A DNA stretch of 64,000 nucleotides, from positions 806,001 through 870,000 of the forward strand of contig JAESUZ010003499.1 in NCBI GenBank assembly GCA_017311185.1, in the 5' to 3' direction. The stretch is from Proteles cristata cristata (Eukaryota; Chordata; Mammalia; Carnivora; Hyaenidae). How positions within the stretch are numbered: position 1 is the stretch's first letter; every line of letters begins with the position of its first letter. Below, piece after piece: positions 1 to 12,024 of the stretch. The notes beneath the pieces were generated by a model. That model was not told where the DNA came from, made no database searches, and saw only the letters and a list, made by a program, of their open reading frames with translations. The translations under genes were made by a program, and so were the position numbers.

Positions 1-440
1 TGTCACTCCAAGGTAAGCAATGCAGCAGGCACCATTACCCATGCATTCTGGACTGAGTCCTCATAACAACCCTGGGGGATAGGTTTTATCTTATTTTTAC
101 TTATTTTACTTATTTTTAATGTTTATTTTTGAGAGACAGAGAGGGGAGGGGGTGGGGCAGACACAGAACCTGAAGCAGGCTCCAGGCTCCGAGTTGTCAG
201 CACAGAGCGCGATGTGGGGCTTGAACCCACTAACCATGAGATCCTGACCTGAGCCGAAGTCGGACGCTCAACCGACTGAGCCCCCTAGGAGCCCCGGTTT
301 TATCCCACTGTAGAGAGGAGAAAACAAAGGCTTAGAGAAACGATGTGTCCAAGGTCTCTGACCAAGAAAGCAGCAGAGACAGGATTCAACCCCAGGTCTT
401 CCTTCAGAATCAGGGTGCTTAATCACTAACTATCTGATCA
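1..440 (+). mobile_element. MIR, split by a SINE
   Basis: CTCATAACAACCCTGGGGG, then (after the SINE at 112-294) GAGAAAACAAAGGCTTAGAG and GGATTCAACCCCAGGTCTT follow the MIR consensus order. Confidence 0.65.
112..294 (-). mobile_element. CAN-SINE
   Basis: Minus-oriented full SINE: T-rich end then GAGAGACAGAG ... GACTGAGCC. It is inserted in a MIR, with GGTTTTATC on both sides. Confidence 0.85.
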
Positions 441-1163
441 GCAGGTGCTTCCCCTTTGTTTGCTCATCATTTAGTTACAGAGCCTCAGCAAGCATAGACT
501 CCCTGCAGAGAAAAACGTTATTGGGCACATTCACCAACGTATGCACAGAAGCCCAGAGGTCAGAGACTCCATAACTGTATGCACACGTCTTAATGATCCG
601 TGTTAAGAACCTGGGGCAAGGGGAGCAGACAGATGCTCAGTCACCCCTCCCTTCCCCGCAGTGTTCTGTCCATAGGATCACAGAGGCTGGAGAGCTAAAA
701 ATGACGCATCAGTGTCACCAACTTCCTTGCAGCGAGGGTTCAAATGTGATTTAGGCTTTACCGACCAGATAACGCTCACGTGAGATGTGGATGAGACCTG
801 GAGAGCAGAAGCGAGGGAGGCCGGGCACCCTCCTGCTGCCGCCGCCGGTGCCAGGGCAGGGCCAGCTACGGAAGCGTTTGGTTTTCTGGAGGCAGAACCA
901 GGGGTCGCACCTCCGGGCATTAGCTTCCCATGTGCTGGGCGGCCGCGTGGGGGGACACCTGATTTGCTCTCAAGGCAGGAGTATAATGTCCTTGAATGTG
1001 GCAGTGGCATCTCTCCAAGGATAGAGGAAGCTGCAGCTTCCTTGGTGGCCCAGGTCTGTGTGGTCACTTTGGGACTCATTCACGAAGCTCAGCCTGCAGG
1101 GTGCTTTTCCAGCTCTCCCGATAATTCTGGTAGCTATAAACCACTCTACAAGAAAGCCCTCCC

Positions 1164-1380
1164 GGGGCCCCTGGGGGGCTCAATCGGCCGAGCACCTAAC
1201 TTCGGCTCAGGTGGTGAGCTCGCAGATCAGGAGTTCGAGCCCTGCGTCGGGCTCCGCACTGACAGCTCGGAGCCTGGAGCCCGCTGTGTCGGATTCTGTC
1301 TCCCTCTCTCTCTGCCCCTCCCCTGCTCATGCTCTGTCTCTCTTTCTCTCTCAAAAATAAACATTAAAAATCTTTAAAAA
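1164..1380 (+). mobile_element. CAN-SINE (outer element of a nested cluster)
   Basis: GGGGCCCCTGGGGGGCTC head, CTCTC tract, A tail. A 13-bp duplication (1,150-1,162 and 1,855-1,867) brackets this element together with the next two. Confidence 0.88.
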
Positions 1381-1382
1381 CA

Positions 1383-1597
1383 GGGGCGCCTGGGTGGCTT
1401 AGTCGGTTAAGCGTCCGACTTTCGCTTAGGTCATGATCTCGCGGTTCGTGGGTTCGAGCCCCGCGTGGGCTCTGTGCTGACTGCCAGCTCAGAGCCTGGA
1501 GCCTCTTTCAGTCTGTGACTCCCTCTCTCTCTGACCCTCCCCTGCTCACGCTGTCTCTCTCTCTCTCCTAGAAATAAATAAAACATTTAAAAAAAAT
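1383..1597 (+). mobile_element. Young CAN-SINE
   Basis: Canonical head and the diagnostic GACTGCCAGCTCAGAG and CCTAGAAATAAATAAAAC of the young subfamily. Confidence 0.92.
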
Positions 1598-1609
1598 GTT
1601 AAGAAAAAA

Positions 1610-1830
1610 TTTTTTTTTAATGTTTTATTTATTTCTAGGAGAGAGAGAGAGAGAGACAGCGTGAGCAGGAGAGGGTCAGAGAGAGAAGGAGTCACAGACT
1701 CCGAAACAGGCTCCAGGCTCTGAGCTGGCAGTCAGCACAGAGCCCGACGCGGGGCTCGAACCCACGAACCGCGAGATCATGACCTAAGCGAAAGTCGGAC
1801 GCTTAACCGACTAAGCCACCCAGGCGCCCC
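1610..1830 (-). mobile_element. Young CAN-SINE, inverted partner
   Basis: Reverse orientation of the same subfamily, nearly complementary to the preceding copy with a spacer of about 12 bp. Confidence 0.92.
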
Positions 1831-2887
1831 TAACATTTTTTAATTAAAAAAGAAAAGAAAGCCCTCCTCCTTAAAATGAGATACTTTCTGTCTCTGTAGC
1901 TGAACCCAGACCAGCAGAAACATGTTCTACATTTTTAAAAATAAGTAACTGTGTACAGATCCCAAGACATAGGTTCAGTCTCCACCTTCCGCTTTAATAA
2001 TGTTTCAAAAAAAAGAAAAAAAGCCTATAATCCACAATCAAGCTGTAATTTAAGCCTGAAGGGCTCCCTAACTTGGGGGAGAACCGGCTGCCCCTCTCTT
2101 GGGGGACAGCTGTTTGTAGTGGGTTAGATACACAGCCTTAAAGAAACAGCACAGGCCTGCTCTTCCACGGAGCTGTCTCAGGTAGAAATTACTAGAGCTC
2201 GCAGTTGGTAACCCTTCCCCTTCCTGAACACATGGAGGAAGACATTCCAAGACCTCTCACAGTGAGATGAGGCCTTGCACCCAGTTCTGGGCGTGGGGTA
2301 TAACCACCAGTGACCCTGCGGCCCTTCCTGGCTGGAGAACGCACAGCCCCCACCACTCTCTTGCACTATCTCAGGGCCGGGGTGGCTGCAAGTTCCAGTG
2401 ATGCAGGCACAAGACGTAGGGGCCACCATCAGTCTGGGTCCCCAAGAAGCTATGTGGGGCGGGGCCCCCCTCAACCGTACCTGCCCGAGATCACCCTCCT
2501 GGGTAAGCAACTGGGGTCTCATGGCTGTTTATTGCCACCGCAGAGCCCGGCCTCACCAGGCCCACCCACCGCCCTGGGAAACTCTCACCCCCCGCGCACA
2601 AGTGGCCGTGTAGGCGGCATTCACTGCGTCGCTGTTCGTCATGACGGGAGAGGTGGAAATCACCCGGCTGGCCATAGGTGGAACAAGGAATAAACTACAC
2701 CTTGGTCACATTACACAGCACCACGCAGCAGCTACGACGAGGACCCAGATGGAAAGGCACTAACTCCACGTGAATCTTAATACAGCCCTGGATTTAAAAA
2801 GCAAGTTTCAAACGGATGCGTACAGGATGATACCACTTACGTATTCTTAAATATTATATGATTATGTTGATTGTGTTCGTTTTTTTT

Positions 2888-2900
2888 TTTCAGTTTATTG

Positions 2901-2931
<31 letters not shown>

Positions 2932-3131
2932 GAGAGAGAGCAAGCGAGCACGCACATGTACTCCCTCGTATGCAAGCAGAGGAGGGGTAAGGGGAGAGAG
3001 GGAGAGAGAGAATCTCAAGCAGGCTCCATGCCCAACGCAGAGCCTGATGCGGGGATCAGTCTCACAACTGTTGAGATCACGAACCAAGATCAAGAGTCGG
3101 ACGCTTAACCACTGGGCTCCCCGGGCGCCTC
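2888..3131 (-). mobile_element. CAN-SINE with internal GT tract
   Basis: Diverged minus copy. About 14 GT repeats (2,901-2,928) sit at its tail end. Confidence 0.75.
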
Positions 3132-3599
3132 TTGCCTGTTTCTGGACCTGTCTGAACAAAGGATAAAGTCTCTTCCCCCTTCTATCAGCACTCTCTGCCA
3201 TCGCCCCAACCCCACCAAAACAGGAGCTTAAAAAAAAAGGCACATGTTCACATGGCACGGGGAGGAGTTTTCCCCCTCTTTATTTGACCCCTCCTCTTCA
3301 ATTCTCAAAATCTAGAAGAAATAACTTGAAAAGTCAGTAATGAAAAAGCCTTTGCTGGCCACCTTCTATGTATTCAAACTCGCCTGGCAATAGATTTTCT
3401 GTAAGTAACTGAGAGACACCTCCGCAAGCGCTAGCATTCAAACCGAGGTCTGGCATCTCGCCTTAGGAAGACAAGGGAACCATTTCATGAAACCATATTC
3501 ATCACATATATTCATGAAGGATTTTATAGTTTCCGAGGCTCCTTCACGAAAAACCAGCTCACCTCGGCCTCCCAACCTCCCAGGAAGGAGCACAGAGTG

Positions 3600-3720
3600 C
3601 GCCTTCAGCGCCCTCTGAGAGATGGAGAAACAGGCTCAGCTCTATCCGAGTGGCTAAGTACCTTCTCCAAGATCACATGGCCTGAAGTACCAGCCCCCGA
3701 GCCAGAAGCAAATATTTATA
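3600..3720 (+). mobile_element. MIR fragment
   Basis: GGAGAAACAGGCTCAG and CCAAGATCACATGGCC match the MIR core; diverged. Confidence 0.45.
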
Positions 3721-3982
3721 AGCAGTAAATGTTGGATCAAGTGAACATACTCTAAAGCTCATACCACGAACAGCGACCTAGCACAGCAGAAACAAAGTCC
3801 GGCATCCGTTGTGGCGGAGGTGGCTTCTCCTGGGTGAGCAAGGCAACGCCGTGTAATCCGCTGTTTTAAATAAAGGGCTTTTCAATGTTCAGACACTGAA
3901 ACTGGGTACTATTTATTTATATTTAACCCCAAATGTTGTATTTTTTAATGGGAGAGGGATCGTTTTATTTTTTTTATTTTTT

Positions 3983-4212
3983 TATTTTTTTAAATGTTTT
4001 ATTTATTTCTAGGAGAGAGAGAAAGAGAGAGAGAGAGAGACAGCGTGAGCAGGGGAGGGTCAGAGAGAGAGGGAGTCACAGACTGAAACAGGCTCCAGGC
4101 TCTGAGCTGGCAGTCAGCACAGAGCCCGATGCGGGGCTCGAGCCCGTGAACTGCGAGATCATGACCTAAGCGAAAGTCGGACGCTTAACCGACTAAGCCA
4201 CCCAGGCGCCCC
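3983..4212 (-). mobile_element. Young CAN-SINE
   Basis: TTTATTTATTTCTAGGAGAG tail and CCACCCAGGCGCCCC head; young subfamily. Confidence 0.9.
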
Positions 4213-4215
4213 AAC

Positions 4216-4439
4216 AATTAAAATAGTTTTAAATGAATATTTATCTTTGAAAAAGAGAAAGACAGAGCATGAGCAGGGGAGGGGAGGGGCAGAGAGAGAG
4301 GGAGTCACAGAATCTGAAGCAGGCTCCAGGCTCTGAGCTGTCAGCACAGAGCCCAAAGCAGGGCTCGAACCCATGAACTAGAAGATCATGACCTGAGCCG
4401 AAGTCGGTCACTCAACCGACTGAGCCACCCAGGCACCCC
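4216..4439 (-). mobile_element. CAN-SINE
   Basis: Older subfamily, directly abutting the preceding copy. Confidence 0.85.
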
Positions 4440-5076
4440 TAAAAATACTTTAGAATATTAACATTTTAATATATATATAAGTAAACAAATGCTGGGCCCA
4501 TGAAAATGTATAAGCACGGTCTCCATGCATCAAGGAACCAAGAACTAAGTGTCAAAGAAAAATAGAAATTAAAAAGAGAAAAAAAAAAACCACTCCAAAG
4601 GTGAATCTGGACTGAGCTCATGTTTTGAAATCCTCCCCAATTTCTAGAAATCATTCAGCCTTTAATGATTAATAAGGACAGAAAATGTCTCCTGAAGTGG
4701 TGTGCTTTCCTCAGTCACAATTCTTTATATTGCATATTTATTCCTGGGATCTAAGTAATCTACAGCTTTAGTGTAATCCTGGTAGGAAATCCTCATGAGG
4801 GTTTTTGTTTGAGCAGGAAATTGATAGACCGATTCTAAAATGTATTTGTAAATAGAAAGGAGCAGGGCAATCTTGCAGGTCAACTGGAAGCCGTCCGCTA
4901 GGCGATATTATTAAGACTTATTTTAAGGCTGCGGTATTTAAGATACTACGACCCTGGTGCCAGGACAGAAAACAGGACCAACGGACAGAGTAAGGAGCTC
5001 CCAGTCCCACACACAGACGGAGACCTGATTTATGCAGCAGCAACCGTGCTCGTCAATTAAAGAACTAGTCAGTGTT

Positions 5077-5314
5077 GGGGCGCCTGGGTGGCTTAGTCGG
5101 TTAAGCGTCCGACTTTCACTCAGGTCATGATCTCGCGGTTCGTGGGTTTGAGCCCCGCGTCGGGCTCTGTGCTGACTGCCAGCTCAGAGCCTGGAGCCTC
5201 TTTCAGTCTGTGACTCCCTCTCTTCTCTGACCCTCCCCTGCTCACGCTGTCTCTCTCTCTCTCCTAGAAATAAATAAAACATTCAAAAAAAAAAATTAAA
5301 AAAAAAAAAAAAAA
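5077..5314 (+). mobile_element. Young CAN-SINE
   Basis: Young subfamily with a long A tail. The duplication AGAACTAGTCAGTGT (5,061-5,075) recurs at 5,315-5,329 with one mismatch. Confidence 0.92.
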
Positions 5315-5377
5315 AGAACCAGTCAGTGTGGAAAAAATAAAAACAAACCTTCACCCCAACACAGAAAAATTAATTCT

Positions 5378-5481
5378 GGGATGCCTGGCTGGCTCAGCTC
5401 GCAGGGCGTGCGACTCTTGATCTTGGAGTTGTGAGTTCGAGCCCCACGTTGGGGATAGAGATTACCTTAAAAATAAAATCT
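5378..5481 (+). mobile_element. Short CAN-SINE variant
   Basis: A head-only element of about 100 bp ending GATAGAGATTACCTTAAA; no CT tract. Confidence 0.75.
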
Positions 5482-5482
5482 T

Positions 5483-5680
5483 GGGGTGCCTGGGTGGCTC
5501 AGTGGGTGAAGCACCCAGCTCTTGATTTCGGTTCACGTCGTGATGTCACGGTTCCTGGGTTCTGGCCCCGTGTCAGGTGCGGAGCCTGCTTGAGATTCTC
5601 TCTACCCTTCTCTCTAACCCTTCCCCGCTTGCGCGCTCTCTCTCTCTCTCAAAACAAACAAATAAATAAGTAAAATCTTA
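5483..5680 (+). mobile_element. CAN-SINE
   Basis: GGGGTGCCTGGGTGGCTC head, CT tract, AAATAAATAAGTAAAATC tail. Confidence 0.85.
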
Positions 5681-7160
5681 AAAAGAGAAATCAATTCCAC
5701 GTAAACTGTAGATTTGTGTATGAAAGGTCATGGAATAAAACTTCACGAAACCAGAAACTAATATAGCGCTGCATGTTAACTACACTGGAATTAAAATAAA
5801 AACTTAACTAAAACAAAACAAAACTTCTTCATGACCTTGGGGTAGACAAAGATCTCTTACAGAGGCCATAAAAAAAACACCGACCTAAAGAAAAAAATGG
5901 TTAAACTGAATGACATTAAAATTAAAAAACGCTGATTCATCAAAGATACCATTCAGAGAATAAAAAGGCAAACCACAGAGCACGACTCAATATTAGCAGT
6001 AAATGTATCCAACAAAAGACCTATACTGAGAATATATAAATAACATATATAAATATATGTAGCTAGAAACGTAACTAGAAAGATGGACAAAAGAGGTCCA
6101 CCAACTGACAGGTCACACGCACACACGCAGACACAGCCACCAATTTACACGCGTACTTACACACCAGATACGTGCGTCTAACATCCAAACGGCCCATAAG
6201 CATATGGACAGGTGCTTCGTTTCAGGGAGTCCTCAAAGCCAGTGAGTCAAAACCACAACGAGACAGTGCCGCGCGGCCACCCAGCACTTCAAACTGTGAC
6301 GGTATCAAAGTTAGTCAAGAATGTAAAGCAACTGGAGCCCTCACATCAGACATCCTTTGCCCTAAGCGAATATTTGAGACGACGGGTTCCAGGCATTAAG
6401 GACTGTGATCCTGGGGAGGAGAGAAAAACACAGGTAACCATAACCTCCTCTGACTTCCTGCCCTGGGGCCCTTTCCCAGCCACAGTGTGGGGAGCGGGAG
6501 CCCAGACAGCCGCAGTCTCCTGGCAGCGAGGAAGCGGAGGCCGGGGTTCAAGGCTGCGGAGGCACCTAGAAAGTGTAGAGCAGGACACGTGACGGGAGGG
6601 GTTGCGTTGCGGGGAGGTCAGAAGAGGAAGGAGGTGCCCCCTGGGTCCCTGGCAGAGGGCTCGGCAGCCCACACGCAAGGTGAGAGTCCAGAGGGCCTGA
6701 CAGACAGCAGTGGCTGTAAGGGTGGGACCTGAGCGGAGACGTGAAGCCCTGCTGAGCACCTCGGTCCTTTATGCGACACCCTGGGAAGGCCAAGCAGTAA
6801 GTGTAAAGGACGCCCCGGAGCGAGGGCCATGCCTCAGGACTAAGGATGAATCCAAAGCTGACTCACTCTTAAGAAAGCATAAAACCGGGTGAGACAGGGT
6901 CAAAGAACAGGCGAGTAACTGCGGGTTAGAAAAAAACCCAGAACCCTCTCTAAAGTAAGACAAGACCCGGAATCCCTGTGGTGTGACATCCACGTATGTG
7001 ACATACTGACAAAAAATCACTAAACATGCAAAGAATGTGAAAATGTTGACTCACAACATAAAGGAAAAAGCAATCAATAAAAAGAGTCCCCAAGATTACC
7101 CAGACACTTAAATTAGCAGACAAGTTCCTTATTACAAATTACCTTTAAGAATTTGGAGGA

Positions 7161-7377
7161 AGAGGCATCTGGGTGGTTCAGTCGGTCAAGCGTCTGACTT
7201 CGGCTCAGATCATGATCTCATAGCTCATGAGTTCAAGCCCCTCGTTGGGCTCTGTGCTGACAGCTCAGAGCCTGGAGCCTGTTTCCGATTCAGTGTCTCC
7301 CTCTCTCTCTCCCCCTCCCCAACTCATGCTATCTCTCTCTCTCTCTTTCTCTCTCTAAAATAAATAAATATTAAAAA
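7161..7377 (+). mobile_element. CAN-SINE
   Basis: Flanked by a perfect 13-bp duplication AAGAATTTGGAGG (7,147-7,159 and 7,378-7,390). Confidence 0.9.
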
Positions 7378-7848
7378 AAGAATTTGGAGGCAAAGATGGG
7401 CCTAACGAGTAAGAAGACGGTGAATCTCAGTGGAAAATGCAAACTATCTAAAAGAACCAGGTAGAAATTTTAAAGTGGAAAATACCAGATCTGAAATGAG
7501 AATCTTAAGCAGATTAACAATGGAAAACTGCGGAAGGGTTCTTCAACTTGAAGACAGATCAACAGCAATTATTAGAAAACAAAGACTAGGGGTGGGGGGG
7601 AACCTAAGCATTTAACTCAAGAAGCTAGAAAATCAAAGTAACACCGGAGAGAAAAAAAAAAAGTGTTGGTGACCCAACAAAGGTTCCAGATACGTGAAAC
7701 AAACCGACGCACGTTTGCGGTTCCATTCGCACCCCAAATACCGCACACTTGTGCCTCCTCTTCTTCTTCATCGATCTTGCTAAAAGATTTGCCTAATTTA
7801 CAGACTTTTTTCTGCATCAGCACTTGGTTTTATTGACATTTCCATTTA

Positions 7849-8112
7849 TTGTATGTATGTATGTACGCATGTATGTATGTGTGTACATGTGTACGTACAT
7901 ATGTGCGTACGTGTGTGCATATGTGTACATGTGTATATACGTGTGCCGATGCATGTGTGAGTGTGTGTGTACATAAATGTATGTGTGTTGTCTGTGTATG
8001 TACGTGTGTGCATCTGTATGTGTGCGTATGTATGTGCGTGTGCGCACATGTATGTATATGCATATGTACGTGTGTGCGTGTGTATGCATGTACGTGTGTG
8101 TGTATGTATGTT
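7849..8112. repeat. TG/TATG microsatellite
   Basis: About 265 bp of interrupted ATGT, TGTG and ACGTG units, purine-pyrimidine alternating throughout. The open frames through it are artefacts. Confidence 0.9.
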
Positions 8113-8257
8113 ATATCTTGGAGAAAGAGCACACACAAAGTGGGGGAGAAGGGCAGGGGGAGAGAGAGAATCCCCAGCAGGCTCCACACTGAGCACGGAG
8201 CCCGACTTGGTGCTTAACCCCACGACCCCAGAACCTAAATCAAGAGTTGGATGCTCA

Positions 8258-8466
8258 GGGTGCATGGTGGCTCAGTCAGTGAAGCATCCAACTCCAGCTC
8301 AGGTCATGATCCCACGGTTCATGGGTTCAAGCTTCACATCGGGCTCTGTGCTGACAGTATGGAGCCTGGAGCCTGCTACGGATTCTGTGTCTACTTCCCT
8401 CTCTGCCCCTCCCCTACTCTCTCTCTCTGTCTCAAAAATAAACAAACATTAAAAAAAAAAAAAAGA
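8258..8466 (+). mobile_element. CAN-SINE inserted in a SINE
   Basis: First insert, with a diverged head and A tail. Confidence 0.88.
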
Positions 8467-8467
8467 G

Positions 8468-8683
8468 GGGGCGCCTGGGTGGCTTAGTCGGTTAAGCGTC
8501 CGACTTTCGCTTAGGTCATGATCTCGCGGTTCGTGGGTTCGAGCCCCGCGTCGGGCTCTGTGCTGACTGCCAGCTCAGAGCCTGGAGCCTCTTTCAGTCT
8601 GTGACTCCCTCTCTCTCTGACCCTCCCCTGCTCACGCTGTCTCTCTCTCTCTCCTAGAAATAAATAAAACATTAAAAAAAAAA
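8468..8683 (+). mobile_element. Young CAN-SINE inserted in the tail of the previous one
   Basis: Young subfamily with canonical head and CCTAGAAATAAATAAAAC. Confidence 0.92.
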
Positions 8684-9299
8684 AAGAGTTGGATGCTCAA
8701 CCAACTGAGCCACCCAGGCACCCCGACATTTCCATTTCTGAATTTCTGTTTTCATTGTTACTCCTCTCTTACTTCTGTGTACTGTGGATTACTTTGGTTT
8801 TCTAACTTCTTGAGTTAAATGCTTAGGTTCCCCCCACCTACCCGAGTCTTTCTTGTTTTCTAATAATTGCTCTTAAGGCCAAAAAAAAAAACCAATAGAA
8901 TTGAAAGGGGGAGGTGATCTATCATTATAGCTGCTGATTCTTAATATCCCCCTCTCAGTAGAAAAAGAGACCAAAAAGAAACTCAGCAAAGGTACAGATA
9001 AAACAGGCAGACAAAGAGTAAGTAAGGAATATGGAAGATTTTTAAACACTATCAACCAATCTGATCTAATTCACATTTACAGAAAATTACAGCTGCAGGA
9101 TATAGATTCTTTCCAAGTACAAACGGAACATTCAGTAAGATAGGTTACATGTGGGGCCAGAAAATTAGTCCGAGTAAACGTCAAAAGACTGAAATTTACG
9201 GAAGATACGCTCTGACCGCTATGGAATTAGGTTAGAAATCAGTAAGATACCTAGCCTCCGCAAATGTTTGGGAATTAAACACCTCAAAACAACATGTCA

Positions 9300-9398
9300 G
9301 GGGCCCCTGGCTGGTGCAGTTGGTAGAGCAAGTGACTCTTGATCTCAGGGTCATGAGTTCAAAACCCACGCTGGGCATGGAGCTCACTTTAAAAAATC
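9300..9398 (+). mobile_element. Short CAN-SINE variant
   Basis: Head-only element with TGACTCTTGATCTCAGGGTC and no CT tract. Confidence 0.7.
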
Positions 9399-9960
9399 AA
9401 CAGTAACAAAAAAGCACATCAGAATTTGTGTTCACGAAGGAGGCGGGACCCAAGTGGAGTGTTGAAAGGCAGGCAGGTTGTGAGCCCACAAAAGAGTCAT
9501 GTCAGGGCACAAGAGGCGAGGAGGGAGGGAATGACAGAATGTGCTCAAAGGAGGCCTTCAGGGAGCACTTCCTTTTACTGAAGCTCATCTTATAAACAGC
9601 AATTTTAACCTTTCCCTCCTAGATCCAGATAGTATGCCTGATGTACTCCCATGGGTATAATTCCCAGCTCAAGCATATTAACTCATCTCTATTCTCCCCT
9701 TCAAAAAACTCACAATTTGCGACACACAAAACAACACAGCAATATATATCACACGTTTTCTCCAATTCTTATTTCCTTTGATACAATGCTTCATTTAAAT
9801 AACATAAAAATTCTTTTGGTCAAATCATTTTTGATCATCCTCCTTTATCCCACAAATGAAATTCCTGTTTTCTTCTCTATCATAAGCATACCTCTTTTTT
9901 TAAGATTTTTTTAAAAATATTTTTTATTTATTTATTTTTATTTATTTATTTTTTTTTTTT

Positions 9961-10163
9961 AGCATTTATTCAGTTTTGAGAGACAGAGAATGAGTGGGGA
10001 GGGGCACAGAGAGAGGGCTCATGAGAGAGAGGGAGACACAGAATCTGAAACAGGCTCTGAGCCGTCAGCACAGAGCCCGATGTGGGGCTCGAACCCACAA
10101 AAGGTGAGATCATGACCTGAGGTGAAGTCAGATGCTTAACCGACTGAGCCACCCAGGCGCCCC
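9961..10163 (-). mobile_element. CAN-SINE
   Basis: Minus copy preceded by an interrupted TTTA tract (9,920-9,960). Confidence 0.85.
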
Positions 10164-10365
10164 TGTTTTTTATTTATTTTGAGAGAGACAGATAGAGTGC
10201 GCAACTGGAAAAGGGGCAGAGAAAGAGCGAGAGCGAGAAAATCCCAAGCAGGCTCTTCGCTGTCGGCATGGACCTCGATGCGGGGCTTGATCCCAGCAAC
10301 TGTGAGATCGTGACCTGAGCTAAAGTCAAGAGTCACATGCTCAACTGAGCCACCCAGGCACACCT
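10164..10365 (-). mobile_element. CAN-SINE
   Basis: Tandem minus copy directly after the previous one; older. Confidence 0.82.
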
Positions 10366-10556
10366 ACGCATAGTTCTTAAAATGGGGCAATAAGGTTTCG
10401 TGAGTAGTAAGAAGGCCACACAAAATATATTCACGGACAGAAAATCACAGGGTGCCTTAAAAAAAATGTACGCATACACAGTTTCACATTTTCACAGTTC
10501 ACAACTCAATCCCTAACATAAGAACGTAAATATGATCTTTCCAAATGATCTCTTTT

Positions 10557-10783
10557 TTTTTTTTAATGGTTTTTTTTTTTTTAATTTATTTCTAGGAGAG
10601 AGAGAGAGAGACAGCGTGAGCAGGGGAGGGTCAGACAGAGAGGAAGTCACAGACTGAAACAGGCTCCAGGCTCTGAGCTGGCAGTCAACACAGAGCCCGA
10701 CGCGGGGCTCGAACCCACGAACCGCGAGATCATGACCTAAGCGAAAGTCGGACGCTTAACCGACTAAGCCACCCAGGCGCCCC
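10557..10783 (-). mobile_element. Young CAN-SINE
   Basis: Young subfamily. CAAATGATCTCTTTTT lies on both sides. Confidence 0.9.
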
Positions 10784-10973
10784 GCAAATGATCTCTTTTT
10801 AAGAATCTGACTCATTCAACTTCAATACTCGTAGATTCCACAGTTGCAAGTCTCCTACCTGCTGATGTATATAGATACTTAGTACAATTTACCAGTGATG
10901 GAAATTAGTCTTGGTCTATCATACTCCTTTTCTATTACCTTCAATAAAATTTTACTGGAAAACTGTACAATAG

Positions 10974-11210
10974 TTTTTTTATAATGTTTATTCATTTATT
11001 TTGAGAGAGAGGGAGTGTGTGTGCATTCATGCATGCATGTGCAAGCGAGGGAGGAGCAGAGAGAGGGAAAGAGAGAGAAAGAATCCCAAGCAGGCCCCAC
11101 ACTGTCAGCACAGAGCCCAAAACAGGGGCTCAATACCACAAACCAAGAGATCATGACCTGAGCCAAAATCAAGAGTCAGACACTTAACCAACTGAGCCGC
11201 CCAGGTACCC
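10974..11210 (-). mobile_element. CAN-SINE
   Basis: Minus copy with a short TGTG/CATG tract near the tail. Confidence 0.82.
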
Positions 11211-11240
11211 AGAAAAATGTGAAATCGTTTTTTGTTTATA

Positions 11241-11433
11241 CATTTTTTAAGGTTTATTTATTTTTGAGAGAGAGAAACAGAGCATGAACAGGGGAGGGGC
11301 AGAGAGAGAGGGAGACACAGAATCCGAAGCACTGACAGCTCAGAGCCTGACGTGGGGCTCGAACTCATAAACCGTGAGATCATGACCTGAGCCCAAGTCA
11401 GACACTTAACTGACTGAGCCACCCAGATGCCCC
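11241..11433 (-). mobile_element. CAN-SINE
   Basis: Minus copy, moderately diverged. Confidence 0.85.
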
Positions 11434-11559
11434 TGTAAAATAGTTTTAAAGTGAGAGTAAACAATTTCTTAAAACCAGTTTTCAGGGAAGCTCATAAGTA
11501 AAACATGTGGCATTACCAAATTAAATAATACCCTGCAGGACATAGATATACCAACTTAG

Positions 11560-11779
11560 GGGCGCCTGGGTAGCTTAGTCGGTTGAGCGTCCGACTTTTG
11601 CTTAGGTCATGATCTCGCGGTTTGGGGTTCGAGCCCTGCATCGGGCTCTGTGCTGACTGCCAGCTCAGAGCCTGGAGCCAATTTCAGAGTCTGTGTCTCC
11701 CTCTCTCTCTGACCCTCCCCTGCTCTCTCTGTCTCTCTCTCTGTCCTAGAAATAAATAAAAATATTAAAAAAAAAAAAA
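11560..11779 (+). mobile_element. Young CAN-SINE
   Basis: Perfect 16-bp duplication AGATATACCAACTTAG at 11,544-11,559 and 11,780-11,795, so a recent insertion. Confidence 0.93.
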
Positions 11780-12024
11780 AGATATACCAACTTAGAATTA
11801 GAAAATCCACAAATAATTTATTTGAAAAAAAAACTTCAGTTTTTTAAAGCATTAACTAGTAAATTATTACAAAACTTATTTTTAATTTTATTTGTGTTTT
11901 TAAGTAAACTCTGCCCCAAGCATGGGGCTAAAACTCAAAACCCTGAGATCAAGAGTTGCATGTTGGCCAGGCTCCCCAACCAAGCTTTTAAGATTGAAAC
12001 GAATTTTTTATATTTATAACACTA

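Larger units (their letters stand above)
4760..6290 (+). mobile_element. Old L1 ORF2 relic, interrupted by SINEs
   Basis: Plus-strand text matches the 3' half of L1 ORF2 (the 'aagatactacgaccctggtg', 'gaccaacggacagagtaagg' and 'tcaaaaccacaacgagaca' regions) with many stops. It is split by three SINEs at 5,077-5,680. Confidence 0.7.
8118..8724 (-). mobile_element. CAN-SINE split by two later SINEs
   Basis: 8,118-8,257 and 8,684-8,724 are the two halves of one minus SINE. The 16-bp AAGAGTTGGATGCTCA at 8,242-8,257 is repeated at 8,684-8,699 around the inserts. Confidence 0.88.

Noticed and set aside
787..1377. 196-codon plus frame
   Set aside because: Its second half is SINE sequence and its first half shows no known domain.
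3605..3625. CTCF-like CAGAGGGCGCTG on minus
   Set aside because: It matches only part of the core and sits in a diverged MIR; weaker than the three sites listed.
7817..8265. Long His/Thr- or Cys/Val-rich frames at 7.8-8.3 kb
   Set aside because: Translation of the TG microsatellite.
8468..8540. tRNA-like sequences with A and B boxes at many places
   Set aside because: These are heads of CAN-SINEs, which derive from a tRNA gene; they are not tRNA genes.
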